Shown: positions 11,001 through 19,785 of the stretch, piece by piece
Numbering within the stretch: position 1 is the first letter of the stretch
How the letters are laid out: each line of letters begins with the position of its first letter
Source: Desulfamplus magnetovallimortis
Lineage (GTDB): Bacteria; Desulfobacterota; Desulfobacteria; Desulfobacterales; Desulfobacteraceae
Assembly: GCF_900170035.1 (NCBI RefSeq)
Contig: NZ_LT828546.1
Coordinates: 234,694 to 274,785, forward strand
DNA length: 40,092 nt
Direction of reading: 5' to 3'
Notes under the pieces: generated by a model
What the model saw: the letters and a program-made list of their open reading frames with translations, nothing else
The model's database searches: none
What the model was told of the DNA's origin: nothing
Position numbers and translations under genes: made by a program

Positions 11001-11345
11001 ATCATTAATCCAGAAATAATCTTTCCCCTCCGGACCAAATCTAAGTCTGCGAATTTGATTTACAGCCTGCTCACGGGCATCTTCAGGCTTAAGAGATCCC
11101 TGCTCAACTCTCAAGTTAATTTCAGATAATAAACTGATAACATTATCCGTCAACTGACGGATTGTCTCTTTTTTCTGGCTCAACAACTGTTTTTTTTGCT
11201 GGGGTATGAATATAAAAAAAATGCTTAATATAAAAATGATATAGGTGATGTACAAAGGTATGAGAATTCTTAAAGAGTGGGATAATATTCTTTTAGTCGG
11301 GACATTACCAGTCAGATTGTTTTTCTTGATGGCAGCTTTTTCCAA
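8082..11345 (-). CDS. Large hybrid histidine kinase: Cache, GAF, two PAS, HisKA, HATPase, receiver
   Basis: This is a 1087-residue membrane sensor kinase. A membrane segment near residues 27-50 precedes a single Cache-type periplasmic sensor (DYFWINDMHPFMIMHPY; WNWVVGTGVYTDDI) to about 215, then a second membrane segment, a GAF domain (about 255-420), two PAS/PAC domains (about 425-550 and 580-700), HisKA with GGIAHDFNNILSG, HATPase (DTGCGIP, GTGMGLATVYGI) and a C-terminal receiver with LVLTDMTMPNMNG and MVMKPM. The start is a TTG at 11345, chosen because AAGGAG stands five bases upstream; the ATG between them is in another frame. It is followed by the sigma54-type regulator, so the pair may form one pathway, with the receiver passing phosphate through an unseen Hpt protein or acting on its own. 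Cache and GAF suggest a small carboxylate and a cytosolic cue, but this is not provable here. Confidence 0.94.
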   Translation of the reverse strand: MEKAAIKKNNLTGNVPTKRILSHSLRILIPLYITYIIFILSIFFIFIPQQKKQLLSQKKETIRQLTDNVISLLSEINLRVEQGSLKPEDAREQAVNQIRRLRFGPEGKDYFWINDMHPFMIMHPYRPDLEGKDLTLYKDSEGKYPFVEMVEKALLPDGGYVDYYWQWKDEQHRIIAKTSYVKRFPAWNWVVGTGVYTDDINREIQGITKKLFQIFGAVFVFIAAISLYISRQIFCIEKQKDYAEKLRKLEELRLKKLFELSQMGEGTIDTLSKFALEEAINLTRSEIGYLAFLSEDQSQLTMHSWSKQTMQECEIDDKILVYNVDDAGLWAEAARSGKVSVINDYKNFDKLPKKGFPKGHVKIYRLMSVPVFDGNKMVALTGVGNKKEDYNDSDVRQLQLMMDGMWKILQRKKAEIELKNSEERYRLLAENARDAIWVLQLSDLKFSYVSPAIQYLLGYTPSEFSTLAMKDFLKDASFKLVPKIISEELDREFGSGFDSSFLRTVELEMVKKDGNSIWVEITSRFLTNDKGEPDRILGISRDISERKRTNDALQRTTERLRESEAILKQNTELMREAGRIAKVGGWSADLENRKLAWSDEVAIIHDKETGFSLSLDDGSEFIAPEWRDKVVKNYRDCIQYGGSLDEEFEIITAKGRRRWVRATGEAVKDRSGKIIRIIGALQDISDRKEIEEEKKRLQEHLIQARKMEAIGILAGGIAHDFNNILSGLMGFTDLAMLEAQGNEKLKHYLNQVSYSSLRARDLVRHILTFSRKSDTKKLTITIIPVIKETLKFIRASLPANIEIRQDLRVEDANVFSDTTQIHQVLMNLFTNAGHAMKEKGGILEVTLDSVELDESQIGYFGKISPGNYLQLNISDTGCGIPEKIIDRIFEPFFTTKKREEGTGMGLATVYGILKEMEGGISVYSEQGVGTTFKILMPEQHQGEAQENRELILKTGQGNILIVDDEEAIIESTCELLSKLGYSVTGEIDALKAVAAVQKNPGFYDLVLTDMTMPNMNGLDLAKQIRKINPDIPIVLCTGFSHGLTREKCKSVGIMDMVMKPMILGELSSTIDKAINKKSATHLSRDKL

Positions 11346-11360
11346 AACATCTCCTTAATA

Positions 11361-11430
11361 GTAGCCTGGGCATCCTTATTCAGACAATTTTGACAAAGCT
11401 CAAAAGATCATAGGTGTCAACTTTGAGTAT
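11361..11430. repeat. R1 half element
   Basis: cctggg, catccttattcagaca and then ttttgacaaagctcaaaag and aggtgtcaactttgagta match the right half of the full R1 copy at 23336-23510. The left half is absent. It fills the gap between the kinase start and the stop of the FapA-type gene. Confidence 0.65.
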
Positions 11431-14127
11431 TTAATACAAATCTGAAATTATCATCTCATAAACAGGCTGAAATGCCCCCTCATCTGTTCTGACTTCGTGA
11501 ATACGGCATCGGCTTCGGTCATCACTTACAACTATTTTGCTTTTCATTCCTGCAACCTGGGTGCCTGCGGTTATGGATTTTTTTACAGTGACATAAGATT
11601 TTGGCTCTGTTCGCAAACTAAATTCCCTTATACCTCTTTTTTTAAGAACAATAGCTTTATTCAAGGTTTCAATTTTTTCAATTTCCCTTTGGCGTAACTG
11701 AATAATCTCCATAATATTGTCCTGGCGGGCAAATGCATCATTTATGATCTCTTCAGCCTCCATTGCACGCTCCTGAAGCTCCTTGACCATCTCAATTGAC
11801 TCCCTTACTGCCTGAATATCGTTTGACTCCTGCATCTCCGGCAGTTTTTTCTGAATATCTCTCAGCTCAATTTGGGCTCTGTCCTGGACATAGGCTGCAT
11901 TGGAAATTTTTTCGTGCAACATTTTTTCCTCGGCCTCAATAGCCTCAATATCGTTTTTAAGTTTTTTGATTCCCAGATTATTCCCCTCTATCCTCTCATC
12001 AAGCTCAGCAATTATCATCTCCATCAACCCTTCAGTACCAACTTCAAGCTTGGATGCAGAAGCTTTAAGAGTTCCGACCTGCCCAGCCTTTATACCCCCT
12101 TTTGCATTAATAAACGAAGATATCACAACCCCATTTTCATTTATGCACGTACCACCTGCGAAGAGATGGGAATCCATGATCTCCCTCTGAACAATAATAT
12201 CCCTGAACGCCTTTACCCTTGAATTATTAATATATTTTGTCTGTATATTTCCCTGGACATTAATAACATGAGAATTAATAATACCAGAAGAGACATTAAG
12301 ATCACCAGTAATATTAATCTCTGCTCCATGAATCTGATCCACAGTTAAATTGGCACACCTGACGCTGAATCCCTCCTTGATAGTTCCCGAAACCACAAGA
12401 TTTCCATTAAAATTTATATTGCCTGTCTCATAGTCAACATCACCATCAATCCTTAACTCAGGATAGATGGCAACAACCCCCATTGCACTAAGACTTGGTT
12501 GACCATCTGCGGTGGCATATATCTTAAGGCCGTCATCTGAAAAACGTGTATTGCTGCCGGCATCAAAAAGCAGATCCTCCACATACTCAACTTCGATGAT
12601 ATTGCCATAAATATCCCTGCCTGGAATGCCCTGTCTCAAAGGAACTTTTTCAGCAAGTAATTTTCCGGCCTTGACAAAAGGGATTTTTCCTCTGTCCCTG
12701 AAATCAATTGTTCCGTCACTGTTTATTTTTCCTGCATGCAAAAAATCAACATCAAAGTAAAACTTTATTTCAGGATAAACAGGCTGAATTGGAGCATCTC
12801 CCCTTGCAACAACAAGGGTACTTTCTGGCTCTGGTGATGAGGTCAGCCACTCTTCAATTACGGTATCATCCTCAATGCCACAGATTATTTTCTCCTGTTT
12901 CAGGCTACTCATAATATCCTGAAGCATACTGAAGTTGCCAATGGTCTGTTTCATGATATGGATTGATGCTGAAAGACAATCCTTTGAAACAACAATTTTG
13001 AAACTTTCGCTCTCTGAAGCAGAATCCCCTTCTTCCCCAACGCAGATATCTGACTGAAGGCAAAAGAGTTTCTCAGCCTTGCAGAATTCATCAGCGAGAA
13101 AGGCTTGCAACAATTGATTAACAATCTTAGATTCAGTAACACCACCATTTAGCCATGTTGATTCAGTGACGCCTGCTTGCTCGCCTGATAAATAAGGATT
13201 TAACTCTATGGGCAAAAATTTGCTGTTGTCAACATCTTCAAGTCTGATATTTTTTTCACAAAGAAGCTCTTCAACAAAGGATTTAAGCTTAAAAGAGAGG
13301 CTGCGAAACTCTTTTTCAAGAAATTGCTGGTCTCTTTGAATTCCTTTAATATCCAGGAGTTTATCAATGGAAAAACCTTCCTTTTTTTTCCATTGAGCTG
13401 CTCTGTAATGGACTAACCTGTCATAACCTGCGCTGCCATTGGCTGCCCTGTCATGGGCTCTACTCCCGTTTATCAATGCCTTGCTATCTGGGGAGAAGCT
13501 ATCCATAGGCCCTTCAAGAGAAACATTTTTTATATCAAGGTCTCCATCAGAGATAGTTTTTGTGTTTTTTCCTCTGTTACTGTTCTTTAAAGCCTGTAAC
13601 TCACCCTTTTTTTCACTTATTTTACGGGAAAATGCCTCTTTTTTCTCCTTTAGACTCATTGCCATTTTGTAGAACTGTTTGTTCTGATGACGGGTGACTT
13701 TTAAAAGGCGTTCCCTCTTCTGCACTCTGTCAAACTGATCACATCTCTGGGAAATCTCTGCAAGAAATATCTCATCCTGGAAGGGAACCTGAATGCAACT
13801 GTGTATGCCTGCCCTGTTTACAGCACTTACAACTGTAGCGATCTCACTGGGATTCACAAGCATTACCCTCTGGGTATCAGGTGAAATACTACAGGCGTTT
13901 CTCATAAGTTCATCTCCGCCCATTCTGGGCATACTATAACTTGAAACAACAACTGAAAAAGGTTCATGCTCAGCACCTTCAAGGGCTGCAAGGGCTGCAA
14001 ACGAGGTATTGACACGGCGAACATTATAGCCCGCACTTTCAAGAATCTGCTCCATGGTCTCCCCAAGGGCCTGGTCATGCTCAACGATCAATATTTTTCG
14101 TTCTATTTTGTCCAATTTTGCACCCAC
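11431..14127 (-). CDS. FapA/DUF342 protein with N-terminal degenerate receiver
   Basis: The 898-residue protein starts with a receiver-like domain (about 10-130). The phosphoacceptor Asp is replaced by Ser (VVVSSYSMPRMGG) and the usual Lys of the KP pair by Val (IQVPF). After a coiled coil and a variable region comes a FapA-type core (about 440-700): FDVDFLHAGKINSDGTIDF, then PLRQGIPGRDIYGN and a stretch of short repeats such as NINFNGNLVVSGTI expected to form a right-handed beta helix. A long coiled coil and a small C-terminal domain follow. FapA-type proteins are linked to flagellar assembly or cell-surface functions in some bacteria; the role here is unknown. The start is GTG at 14127 with AAGGA seven bases upstream. 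It lies 11 bases after the receiver gene at 14139-14972, whose receiver is recognisably its intact relative. The protein is probably cytoplasmic. Confidence 0.85.
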   Translation of the reverse strand: MGAKLDKIERKILIVEHDQALGETMEQILESAGYNVRRVNTSFAALAALEGAEHEPFSVVVSSYSMPRMGGDELMRNACSISPDTQRVMLVNPSEIATVVSAVNRAGIHSCIQVPFQDEIFLAEISQRCDQFDRVQKRERLLKVTRHQNKQFYKMAMSLKEKKEAFSRKISEKKGELQALKNSNRGKNTKTISDGDLDIKNVSLEGPMDSFSPDSKALINGSRAHDRAANGSAGYDRLVHYRAAQWKKKEGFSIDKLLDIKGIQRDQQFLEKEFRSLSFKLKSFVEELLCEKNIRLEDVDNSKFLPIELNPYLSGEQAGVTESTWLNGGVTESKIVNQLLQAFLADEFCKAEKLFCLQSDICVGEEGDSASESESFKIVVSKDCLSASIHIMKQTIGNFSMLQDIMSSLKQEKIICGIEDDTVIEEWLTSSPEPESTLVVARGDAPIQPVYPEIKFYFDVDFLHAGKINSDGTIDFRDRGKIPFVKAGKLLAEKVPLRQGIPGRDIYGNIIEVEYVEDLLFDAGSNTRFSDDGLKIYATADGQPSLSAMGVVAIYPELRIDGDVDYETGNINFNGNLVVSGTIKEGFSVRCANLTVDQIHGAEINITGDLNVSSGIINSHVINVQGNIQTKYINNSRVKAFRDIIVQREIMDSHLFAGGTCINENGVVISSFINAKGGIKAGQVGTLKASASKLEVGTEGLMEMIIAELDERIEGNNLGIKKLKNDIEAIEAEEKMLHEKISNAAYVQDRAQIELRDIQKKLPEMQESNDIQAVRESIEMVKELQERAMEAEEIINDAFARQDNIMEIIQLRQREIEKIETLNKAIVLKKRGIREFSLRTEPKSYVTVKKSITAGTQVAGMKSKIVVSDDRSRCRIHEVRTDEGAFQPVYEMIISDLY

Positions 14128-14138
14128 ATGATTATCCT

Positions 14139-14972
14139 TTACTGTGAAGTGAGAAGAAACTCAAAGCCACGCTGCAAGGCTATTTTTTGAAAATCAGCAA
14201 AGATTTTTTTAACAGCTTCCTCAAAAATAAGGGTTGCTTTTTTTTCATCCATACCATCAACCATTAAAATTTTCTTTTTGATCTCTTCTATAGCTGTTTG
14301 TGAGTCAAAATCAGAAAATTTTCCGGATTCCAACCTCTTATCTTTAACTGTCTTTTTGCTGGGAGAAGCAGGATCATTAATCAGGCATCCCTCTTCTGAA
14401 GTAGAAGTTAGTTCCATTTTAATCTTTTCATGTGCTATCTCCTCTTCAAGCTCTGCCAGAATTTTAGTCTGTCGCGCCGCGCTCTGTTTCAGATCTTTGT
14501 TCAATGCATAAAGTCTTGCATTCTGCTCCTTGGCAATCCTGAAAAGATTTTCTGACTCAACTAAGAGTTCATACTGTTTAAGGCCTGCTTTTAAATCTTC
14601 AAAAAGCTGCTCTGTCTGCCATGGTTTGGAAATGTATTTGTGAATGCGCCCCCTGTTAACAGCTTCCACCACAGCATTTATATCCGCGTACCCTGTGGTG
14701 AGAAAACGCACTGTGTCAGGAGATATCTGGCTAATCCTTTCCAGCAGCTCTGTTCCTTTCATTCCGGGCATACGCTGATCTGTTATAACAAGAGAAAAAG
14801 TAGATCTCATTTTTTCTATCTTGGAAAGAGCTTCAACACCATTTGAAGCATAAACAGAGCTTACCCCAATCTGCTTCAAAATAGCAGCAAGTACATTGCC
14901 CACCTGAATATCATCATCCACAATAAGAACCTTATGATCAAACTTCATTTTCTCTCCACCTTGATTTTTCAT
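14139..14972 (-). CDS. Response regulator with intact receiver and coiled-coil tail
   Basis: This 277-residue protein carries an RpfG-like receiver (about residues 10-130) with acidic VDDD, acceptor Asp in VITDQRMPGMKG, Thr in FLTTGYAD and Lys in ISKPW. A coiled coil (about 140-200) and about 55 C-terminal residues of no recognised family follow. There is no HD-GYP, GGDEF or DNA-binding domain, so the output is likely protein contact. It is co-transcribed with the FapA-type gene (11-base gap). The ATG at 14972 has cggagg seven bases upstream. A second ATG eight codons later also has a good ribosome site (ggtggag), so the N-terminus could be shorter. Phosphorylation of this receiver may control the partner whose own receiver is inactive; that is inference. 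Confidence 0.88.
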   Translation of the reverse strand: MKNQGGEKMKFDHKVLIVDDDIQVGNVLAAILKQIGVSSVYASNGVEALSKIEKMRSTFSLVITDQRMPGMKGTELLERISQISPDTVRFLTTGYADINAVVEAVNRGRIHKYISKPWQTEQLFEDLKAGLKQYELLVESENLFRIAKEQNARLYALNKDLKQSAARQTKILAELEEEIAHEKIKMELTSTSEEGCLINDPASPSKKTVKDKRLESGKFSDFDSQTAIEEIKKKILMVDGMDEKKATLIFEEAVKKIFADFQKIALQRGFEFLLTSQ

Positions 14973-15396
14973 TAGAAAGCCTCCGTAACATACTCATATA
15001 CAGCGACTTTCATGTTTAGTTGTGATGCGTAAGCAAACATGGGGGGTTATTAGAAAGAATGGTTCAAATTAGTGCATCTTTCATTTATCAGTTTACACTT
15101 TTTGTGGCTTATTCTTTTGTCTGAATCACGGATTAAACTGATTAAAAGATTAAACTGATTAAAAGATTACACTGATTGAAAAAATCGGTAGTGTCATAAA
15201 AGTGTTGATATCTTTTTGTGAAAGCCCTGCTGAATCAAGGTTTGTGAAGAGCTCATCAACATATTTGGGACACCACCAAAAAATCTGTGTAATCAGCGTA
15301 ATCTGTGGCAATCCGTGATTCAGATAATAAAAAAAAAGTGTAAACTACTTTGAAGCTGATATGAAGGATGCCAAAATGAGGAGCAACTCCTTAAAT
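14973..15396. other. Intergenic region filled by nested repeats
   Basis: No gene is seen. Positions 15003-15035 weakly resemble R5 (gcgactttcatgtttagttg). The stretch 15073-15372 is an R2 element with an R1-like palindrome inside it. Nothing else was recognised. Confidence 0.6.
15073..15372. repeat. R2 element enclosing an R1-like palindrome
   Basis: The outer ends are gcatctttcattta / gtttacacttttt at the left and aaaaagtgtaaac / atgaaggatgcc at the right, matching R2. Inside, tgtctgaatcacggatt (from 15118) is mirrored by aatccgtgattcagata (to about 15326), an R1-type end pair with changed bases. Between them, actgattaaaagattaa is repeated in tandem. No transposase is present. The nesting indicates that one repeat inserted into, or evolved within, another. 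Confidence 0.75.
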
Positions 15397-18300
15397 TTAT
15401 ATCATCAGATGAATTTCACGATACAAAGCATCAAGTCTTGCCGGCGATATCTTGATAGATGTTTTAATCTCCTGGGCAAAAAGGGATATTTTGTACTCTT
15501 CAAGCATCCAGAAAAATTTTTCAACAGCATCTGCTTTCTCCCGTGAAGAGTCGTTATCAAGCTCATTGAGCATGGCAGAAAGTTTGTCCGAATAGTCAGA
15601 AAGAGCTGCTGCTTTTTTCTGATCCCTTGTCATGTCAACATCTGCCCGCTGGACACGGATCCTTATGGCGGCAATGTATCTTTCAAGAAGCTCAATGCGT
15701 TCATGGGTATAAATATCAAGGAAATCAGCCGGCATCAGTGATTCAAGGTCTTTTTGCAACTGCTCTGAAAGGGCATAAAGCTGTGGTCGTTTTCTGCTTT
15801 TAAGATTTATGTTTCTCAAAACAGAAGCTGTCTCTTCATATGACTCACAAAGATTTGTCACCCAGCTTATAAGGATCTGGCCTGTGGAATAAAGCTCTGG
15901 CAAGGCTTTACCTGCATGTTTCTCAAACGAATTCCTGTCCCTTATATCCACAGAGAAAAGCTGCCTTGTCACTGATCTGAACATGGCATTATTGAGGTTC
16001 TCGGCTCCACCAAAAAAAGAGGCATATCTTTTAAGACGCGAAGCACCTTTTATATCCTTTTTAAGGGCATTGAAATCCTTTTCATAACAGATTGTAAAAA
16101 GGACTCTTACTCCTTCCATGTGGGATTCAACGGCACTGTTTCTGTTCTTAAACAGACGAAGAGAGACCACGCCATTTTCAACAGTAAAGGCTGGAAAGAG
16201 AGTTAATCTTTTTTCAGAAGCAGCAGTCCGGTTACCGGAATCACCAGAAACATTGGCAAAATCAACATTAGAAGCGGAAAAATCCGCAGCAGCATTAGCA
16301 AAATCAGCTCCAGAAGCGGAAAAATCCGCAGCAAAACCGGAAGCTCCGGCATCGTCAGATAAAGCAACAACATCTCCAGATTCTTTGAAAGTCACAGAAT
16401 CTTTGATCTCTCCAAGACTCCAATCCCGAATATTTTCCTTTTCATAGCGTTTTCTTGCCTCTTCAAATGCATCTTCACCGGAAAAAGTGACGTTGGAAAA
16501 ATCATTTAATACGCTCCTGTTTCTTGATGCTGCAATCTCATGATCATTTTCATCACGAATGGATATACGCATTTTTAAATGATCTTCAACACTTTTCTCT
16601 GACCAGGCAGATGGCGGAATCTGTGCTCCAAACCTTTTTCTTACAAAAAAGCTGAGTTCATTAAACAGGGGGCGTCCATTATATGATAGCTCTTTTGCAA
16701 TTATGTCTGCCTTTTCCGATGCAGGAAGCAGCTTGACTCTGTGGGATTTGGGAAGACTTTTAATCAGAGCTGTGATCTTTTCCCTGAAAAGTCCAGGGAT
16801 TCCCCACTCCAAAGCCTGTGGATCTGCAGAAGCTGCTGCAACAGCCGGTATTTTAACTGTTACGCCATCCTTTTCCGCTCCAGGTTCAAAACCGTACTCC
16901 AGATGAAATGCAAGTGTGCCCATCTCAATTTTATCCGGAAAACCTTCAAGATCAATATCATCCATGGATTTTTGTTGAAGATCATCAAGCGTCATGAATA
17001 GAAAATTCTTATCCTTCTCCTTTATCGCCCTGTTTTTAATATATTTTGCAAAGGTTCTGATGTTAAAAAAATCACGGTCAATGTTTTTTCTATAAAAAAG
17101 ATAGATATCATCATCTGTTACAAGTATATCGCGCTTCCTGGTCTTATCCTCAATATCCTGAAGCTCGGCTATGAGCTTCTGGTTGTGCAGCATAAAGGGA
17201 AAGGGTCTTGCCACTTCACCTTCAACCAGAGCTTTTCTTATGAAAATTTCACCTGCCTCGGCAGGATTGACCCTGCCATATGAGACAGTTCTTTCCGGTA
17301 CAATTACAAGGCCAAACAAGGAGACCTGCTCTGATGCAACAACTTCCCCCCTTTTTTTCTCCCAGCGCGGGGATGACCAGGTAAATGTGCAAAGTTCCCT
17401 GCCAAGCTCCTCAAGCCAACCAGGATCAATTGTGGCTGCGGTTCTTGCAAACAACTGGGAGGTTTCCACATATTCAGCAGCCACAATCCAGTTACCGGCC
17501 TTGCCGAAAATCCCTGAACCCGGAAAAATCATGGCCTTCTGCCCCTTGGCAGCATGATAAATATTTTTATCTTTTTTATGGGCAATATTCCCAAGATATC
17601 CGCAAAGCAATGATTTGTGAAGCTCGGTATAAAATTGCCCACCAATCTCAAACTCCTTTGACTTCAACCCCTTGGTGCCGGATTCAATGTTTATGCGCCT
17701 CTCACCTTTGACACCATGCTCCCTTAATACAGAAAGTATCTGTCCATGTATATCGTTCCACTCCCTGAGGCGCTTAAAAGATAAAAAATGTTCCTGGCAG
17801 AATTTTCTCACCTGACTCCGGCTTTTGAGTCGCTTTTGTGCGCTGTGATACGCTTTCCATATATTAACAAGGGAGATAAAATCCGATGCAGGATCTTTAA
17901 AAAGTGCGTGTTTCTGATCTGCCTGCTGGGTCTTGTCCTGGGGTCGCTGCCTTGGATCAGATATGGAAAGGGCAGAAGCTATGACTGCTGCCTCTTCAAG
18001 GCATCCTCTCTCATCAGCTTCTATAAGAATCCTTGAAAGTTTGGGGTCAACAGGGATTCCTGCCATTATGCGGCCATTATCTGTCAGAACATATTCCCTG
18101 GAGCTTCGTTTTTTTTCAGCAGATGCTCTTTTTTCAACTTTAATGGCACCAAGCTCAAAAAGAGTTTCAAAGCCATCCTTTACAGATTTTGAAGATGGTG
18201 CATCAATAAATGGAAAAGATGCCACATCGCCAAGTTTCAGGGATATCATCCGCAAAATAACCTCTGCAAGGTTACTTCTCAAAATTTCAGGAGAGGTGAA

Positions 18301-19431
18301 AAGGGGTCTTGATGCATAATCATCCTCGTCAAACAGCCGGATACAGATTCCATTTGCAACCCTTCCGCATCTTCCCTTTCTCTGATCTGCACTGCTTCTC
18401 GATATGGGGGTAACCGGCAAAGCGGTTGTGCGGGTTCTTGGTGAGTAGTGGGGTATCCTTGCAAATCCAGTATCAACTACATATTTGATACCTGGAATGG
18501 TCAGTGAAGTCTCTGCAACATTGGTTGAAACAATTATCTTTCTGCCTGGCCCCCTGTGAAAAATTCTCCCCTGTTCACCTGCTGAAAGCCTTGCATAAAG
18601 CGGCAAAACAGTTACCCCTACATAGCGTCTGCCCCTTAAAATTTCAATTGTCTCTGTGATATCCTGCTCTGTTGGCATGAAAATGAGGATATCTCCATAA
18701 CGGGACTCCTTCTGAATCATCTCCACAGCATCGGCTGCGGCCTCCACATAACCCTGGTCGTCCTGCTCCGGATCATCTGACCCCTGAACCGGCATATAAC
18801 GTACTTCCACAGGATACATACGTCCAGATACCTCTATAATAGGTGCATCATCAAATGCCCTTGAAAATTTTTCAGTATCAATTGTGGCAGAAGTGATAAC
18901 CAGGGTCAAATCCCTGCGTTTCCTGACAAGGTTTCTCAAAATTCCCAGTGTAAAATCAATGTTAAGGCTTCTTTCATGGGCTTCATCAACAATGATGGTA
19001 TCATATTCCCGCAGAAGAGCATCTCTTTGGGTCTCTGCCAGCAGAATACCGTCTGTCATAACCTTTATGATTGAATCAGATGCTGTCTTATCATCAAAAC
19101 GGATTTTATAGCCCACTGACTTTCCAAGGGGCTCTTCCAGCTCCTCTGCAATTCTTGAGGCAACATTAATGGCAGCTATTCTTCGTGGCTGGGTACAGCC
19201 TATGGTGCCTTTAACCCCTCTGCCTGCTGCAATGCAAAATTTGGGAATCTGAGTGGTTTTACCGGAGCCTGTTTCACCGGACACAATAACAACCCTGTGT
19301 TTTTTCAGGGCATCTATAATCTCATCTTTTTTATCAGTAATGGGTAACTCTTTAATAAAAGAGATCTTTGGCATGGCCTTCTGCCTTACCACCCTTTTAC
19401 TGACTTTCATTTCTCTTGCTCTATTTTTCAT
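15397..19431 (-). CDS. hrpA: ATP-dependent RNA helicase HrpA (DEAH family)
   Basis: The product is about 1344 residues, close to the usual length of HrpA. It shows motif I GETGSGKTTQIPKF, motif II DEAHERS, motif III TSATID, the second RecA fold with TNVAETSLTIPGIKYVVDTG and motif VI QRKGRCGRVANG, then the helicase-associated domains and a long C-terminal DUF3418-like region. It should unwind structured RNA or rescue stalled ribosomes, as known for HrpA. An in-frame TTG exists at 19482; the ATG at 19431 was chosen but has no clear ribosome site, and ATGs at 19410 and 19374 remain possible. Near residues 1030-1060 the C-terminal region holds a low-complexity stretch with two near-identical 14-residue units (ADFSAS, DFAN), absent from typical HrpA. 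The gene stands alone. Confidence 0.95.
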   Translation of the reverse strand: MKNRAREMKVSKRVVRQKAMPKISFIKELPITDKKDEIIDALKKHRVVIVSGETGSGKTTQIPKFCIAAGRGVKGTIGCTQPRRIAAINVASRIAEELEEPLGKSVGYKIRFDDKTASDSIIKVMTDGILLAETQRDALLREYDTIIVDEAHERSLNIDFTLGILRNLVRKRRDLTLVITSATIDTEKFSRAFDDAPIIEVSGRMYPVEVRYMPVQGSDDPEQDDQGYVEAAADAVEMIQKESRYGDILIFMPTEQDITETIEILRGRRYVGVTVLPLYARLSAGEQGRIFHRGPGRKIIVSTNVAETSLTIPGIKYVVDTGFARIPHYSPRTRTTALPVTPISRSSADQRKGRCGRVANGICIRLFDEDDYASRPLFTSPEILRSNLAEVILRMISLKLGDVASFPFIDAPSSKSVKDGFETLFELGAIKVEKRASAEKKRSSREYVLTDNGRIMAGIPVDPKLSRILIEADERGCLEEAAVIASALSISDPRQRPQDKTQQADQKHALFKDPASDFISLVNIWKAYHSAQKRLKSRSQVRKFCQEHFLSFKRLREWNDIHGQILSVLREHGVKGERRINIESGTKGLKSKEFEIGGQFYTELHKSLLCGYLGNIAHKKDKNIYHAAKGQKAMIFPGSGIFGKAGNWIVAAEYVETSQLFARTAATIDPGWLEELGRELCTFTWSSPRWEKKRGEVVASEQVSLFGLVIVPERTVSYGRVNPAEAGEIFIRKALVEGEVARPFPFMLHNQKLIAELQDIEDKTRKRDILVTDDDIYLFYRKNIDRDFFNIRTFAKYIKNRAIKEKDKNFLFMTLDDLQQKSMDDIDLEGFPDKIEMGTLAFHLEYGFEPGAEKDGVTVKIPAVAAASADPQALEWGIPGLFREKITALIKSLPKSHRVKLLPASEKADIIAKELSYNGRPLFNELSFFVRKRFGAQIPPSAWSEKSVEDHLKMRISIRDENDHEIAASRNRSVLNDFSNVTFSGEDAFEEARKRYEKENIRDWSLGEIKDSVTFKESGDVVALSDDAGASGFAADFSASGADFANAAADFSASNVDFANVSGDSGNRTAASEKRLTLFPAFTVENGVVSLRLFKNRNSAVESHMEGVRVLFTICYEKDFNALKKDIKGASRLKRYASFFGGAENLNNAMFRSVTRQLFSVDIRDRNSFEKHAGKALPELYSTGQILISWVTNLCESYEETASVLRNINLKSRKRPQLYALSEQLQKDLESLMPADFLDIYTHERIELLERYIAAIRIRVQRADVDMTRDQKKAAALSDYSDKLSAMLNELDNDSSREKADAVEKFFWMLEEYKISLFAQEIKTSIKISPARLDALYREIHLMI
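16255..16338. repeat. Two-copy 42-bp in-frame tandem repeat inside hrpA
   Basis: Two consecutive 42-base units share gcaaaatca, agaagcggaaaaatccgcag and a following gca. They encode 14-residue repeats rich in Ala, Ser, Asp and Phe. Because the unit is a multiple of three, the frame is kept. Confidence 0.75.
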
Positions 19432-19723
19432 AAGGTGGATTTTATTATATTGTAGATAAAAGTCAACTCCATGAATTCCCAAGAGTCATAATCTTCCCAA
19501 TTTTTATAACTTCTCATATGAGTCATCTCTTCTCAATTGTGATGCAAAATGAAGTTCGACAAAATTTATTAATCTATTGCTAATAATAAGTTGACTTATT
19601 GCTAATAATAGGTGAAATATAGGCTGTTATGAGTAATTGCTTTTCCATTACTGAACATGCAGTAAGTCAGGGCTTAACCCATTTATGATTATAACAGACT
19701 TAAATTATTATTATAATGATATG

Positions 19724-19751
19724 TTGACCCTGTATTTTTTCACAATATTTA
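19724..19751 (+). promoter_or_regulatory. Candidate sigma70 promoter of the first selenoprotein gene
   Basis: TTGACC (19724-19729), a 16-base spacer and TATTTA (19746-19751) resemble -35 and -10 boxes. This would give a leader of roughly 170 bases that includes the duplicated segment. No direct evidence of use. Confidence 0.4.
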
Positions 19752-19785
19752 AAGGACTCATTAATCATAACCAACTGTTTTTAGA

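Noticed and set aside
16118-16447. Alanine-rich antisense open frame within hrpA
   Set aside because: It is the shadow of the in-frame tandem repeat of hrpA, has no ribosome site and no recognisable domain.
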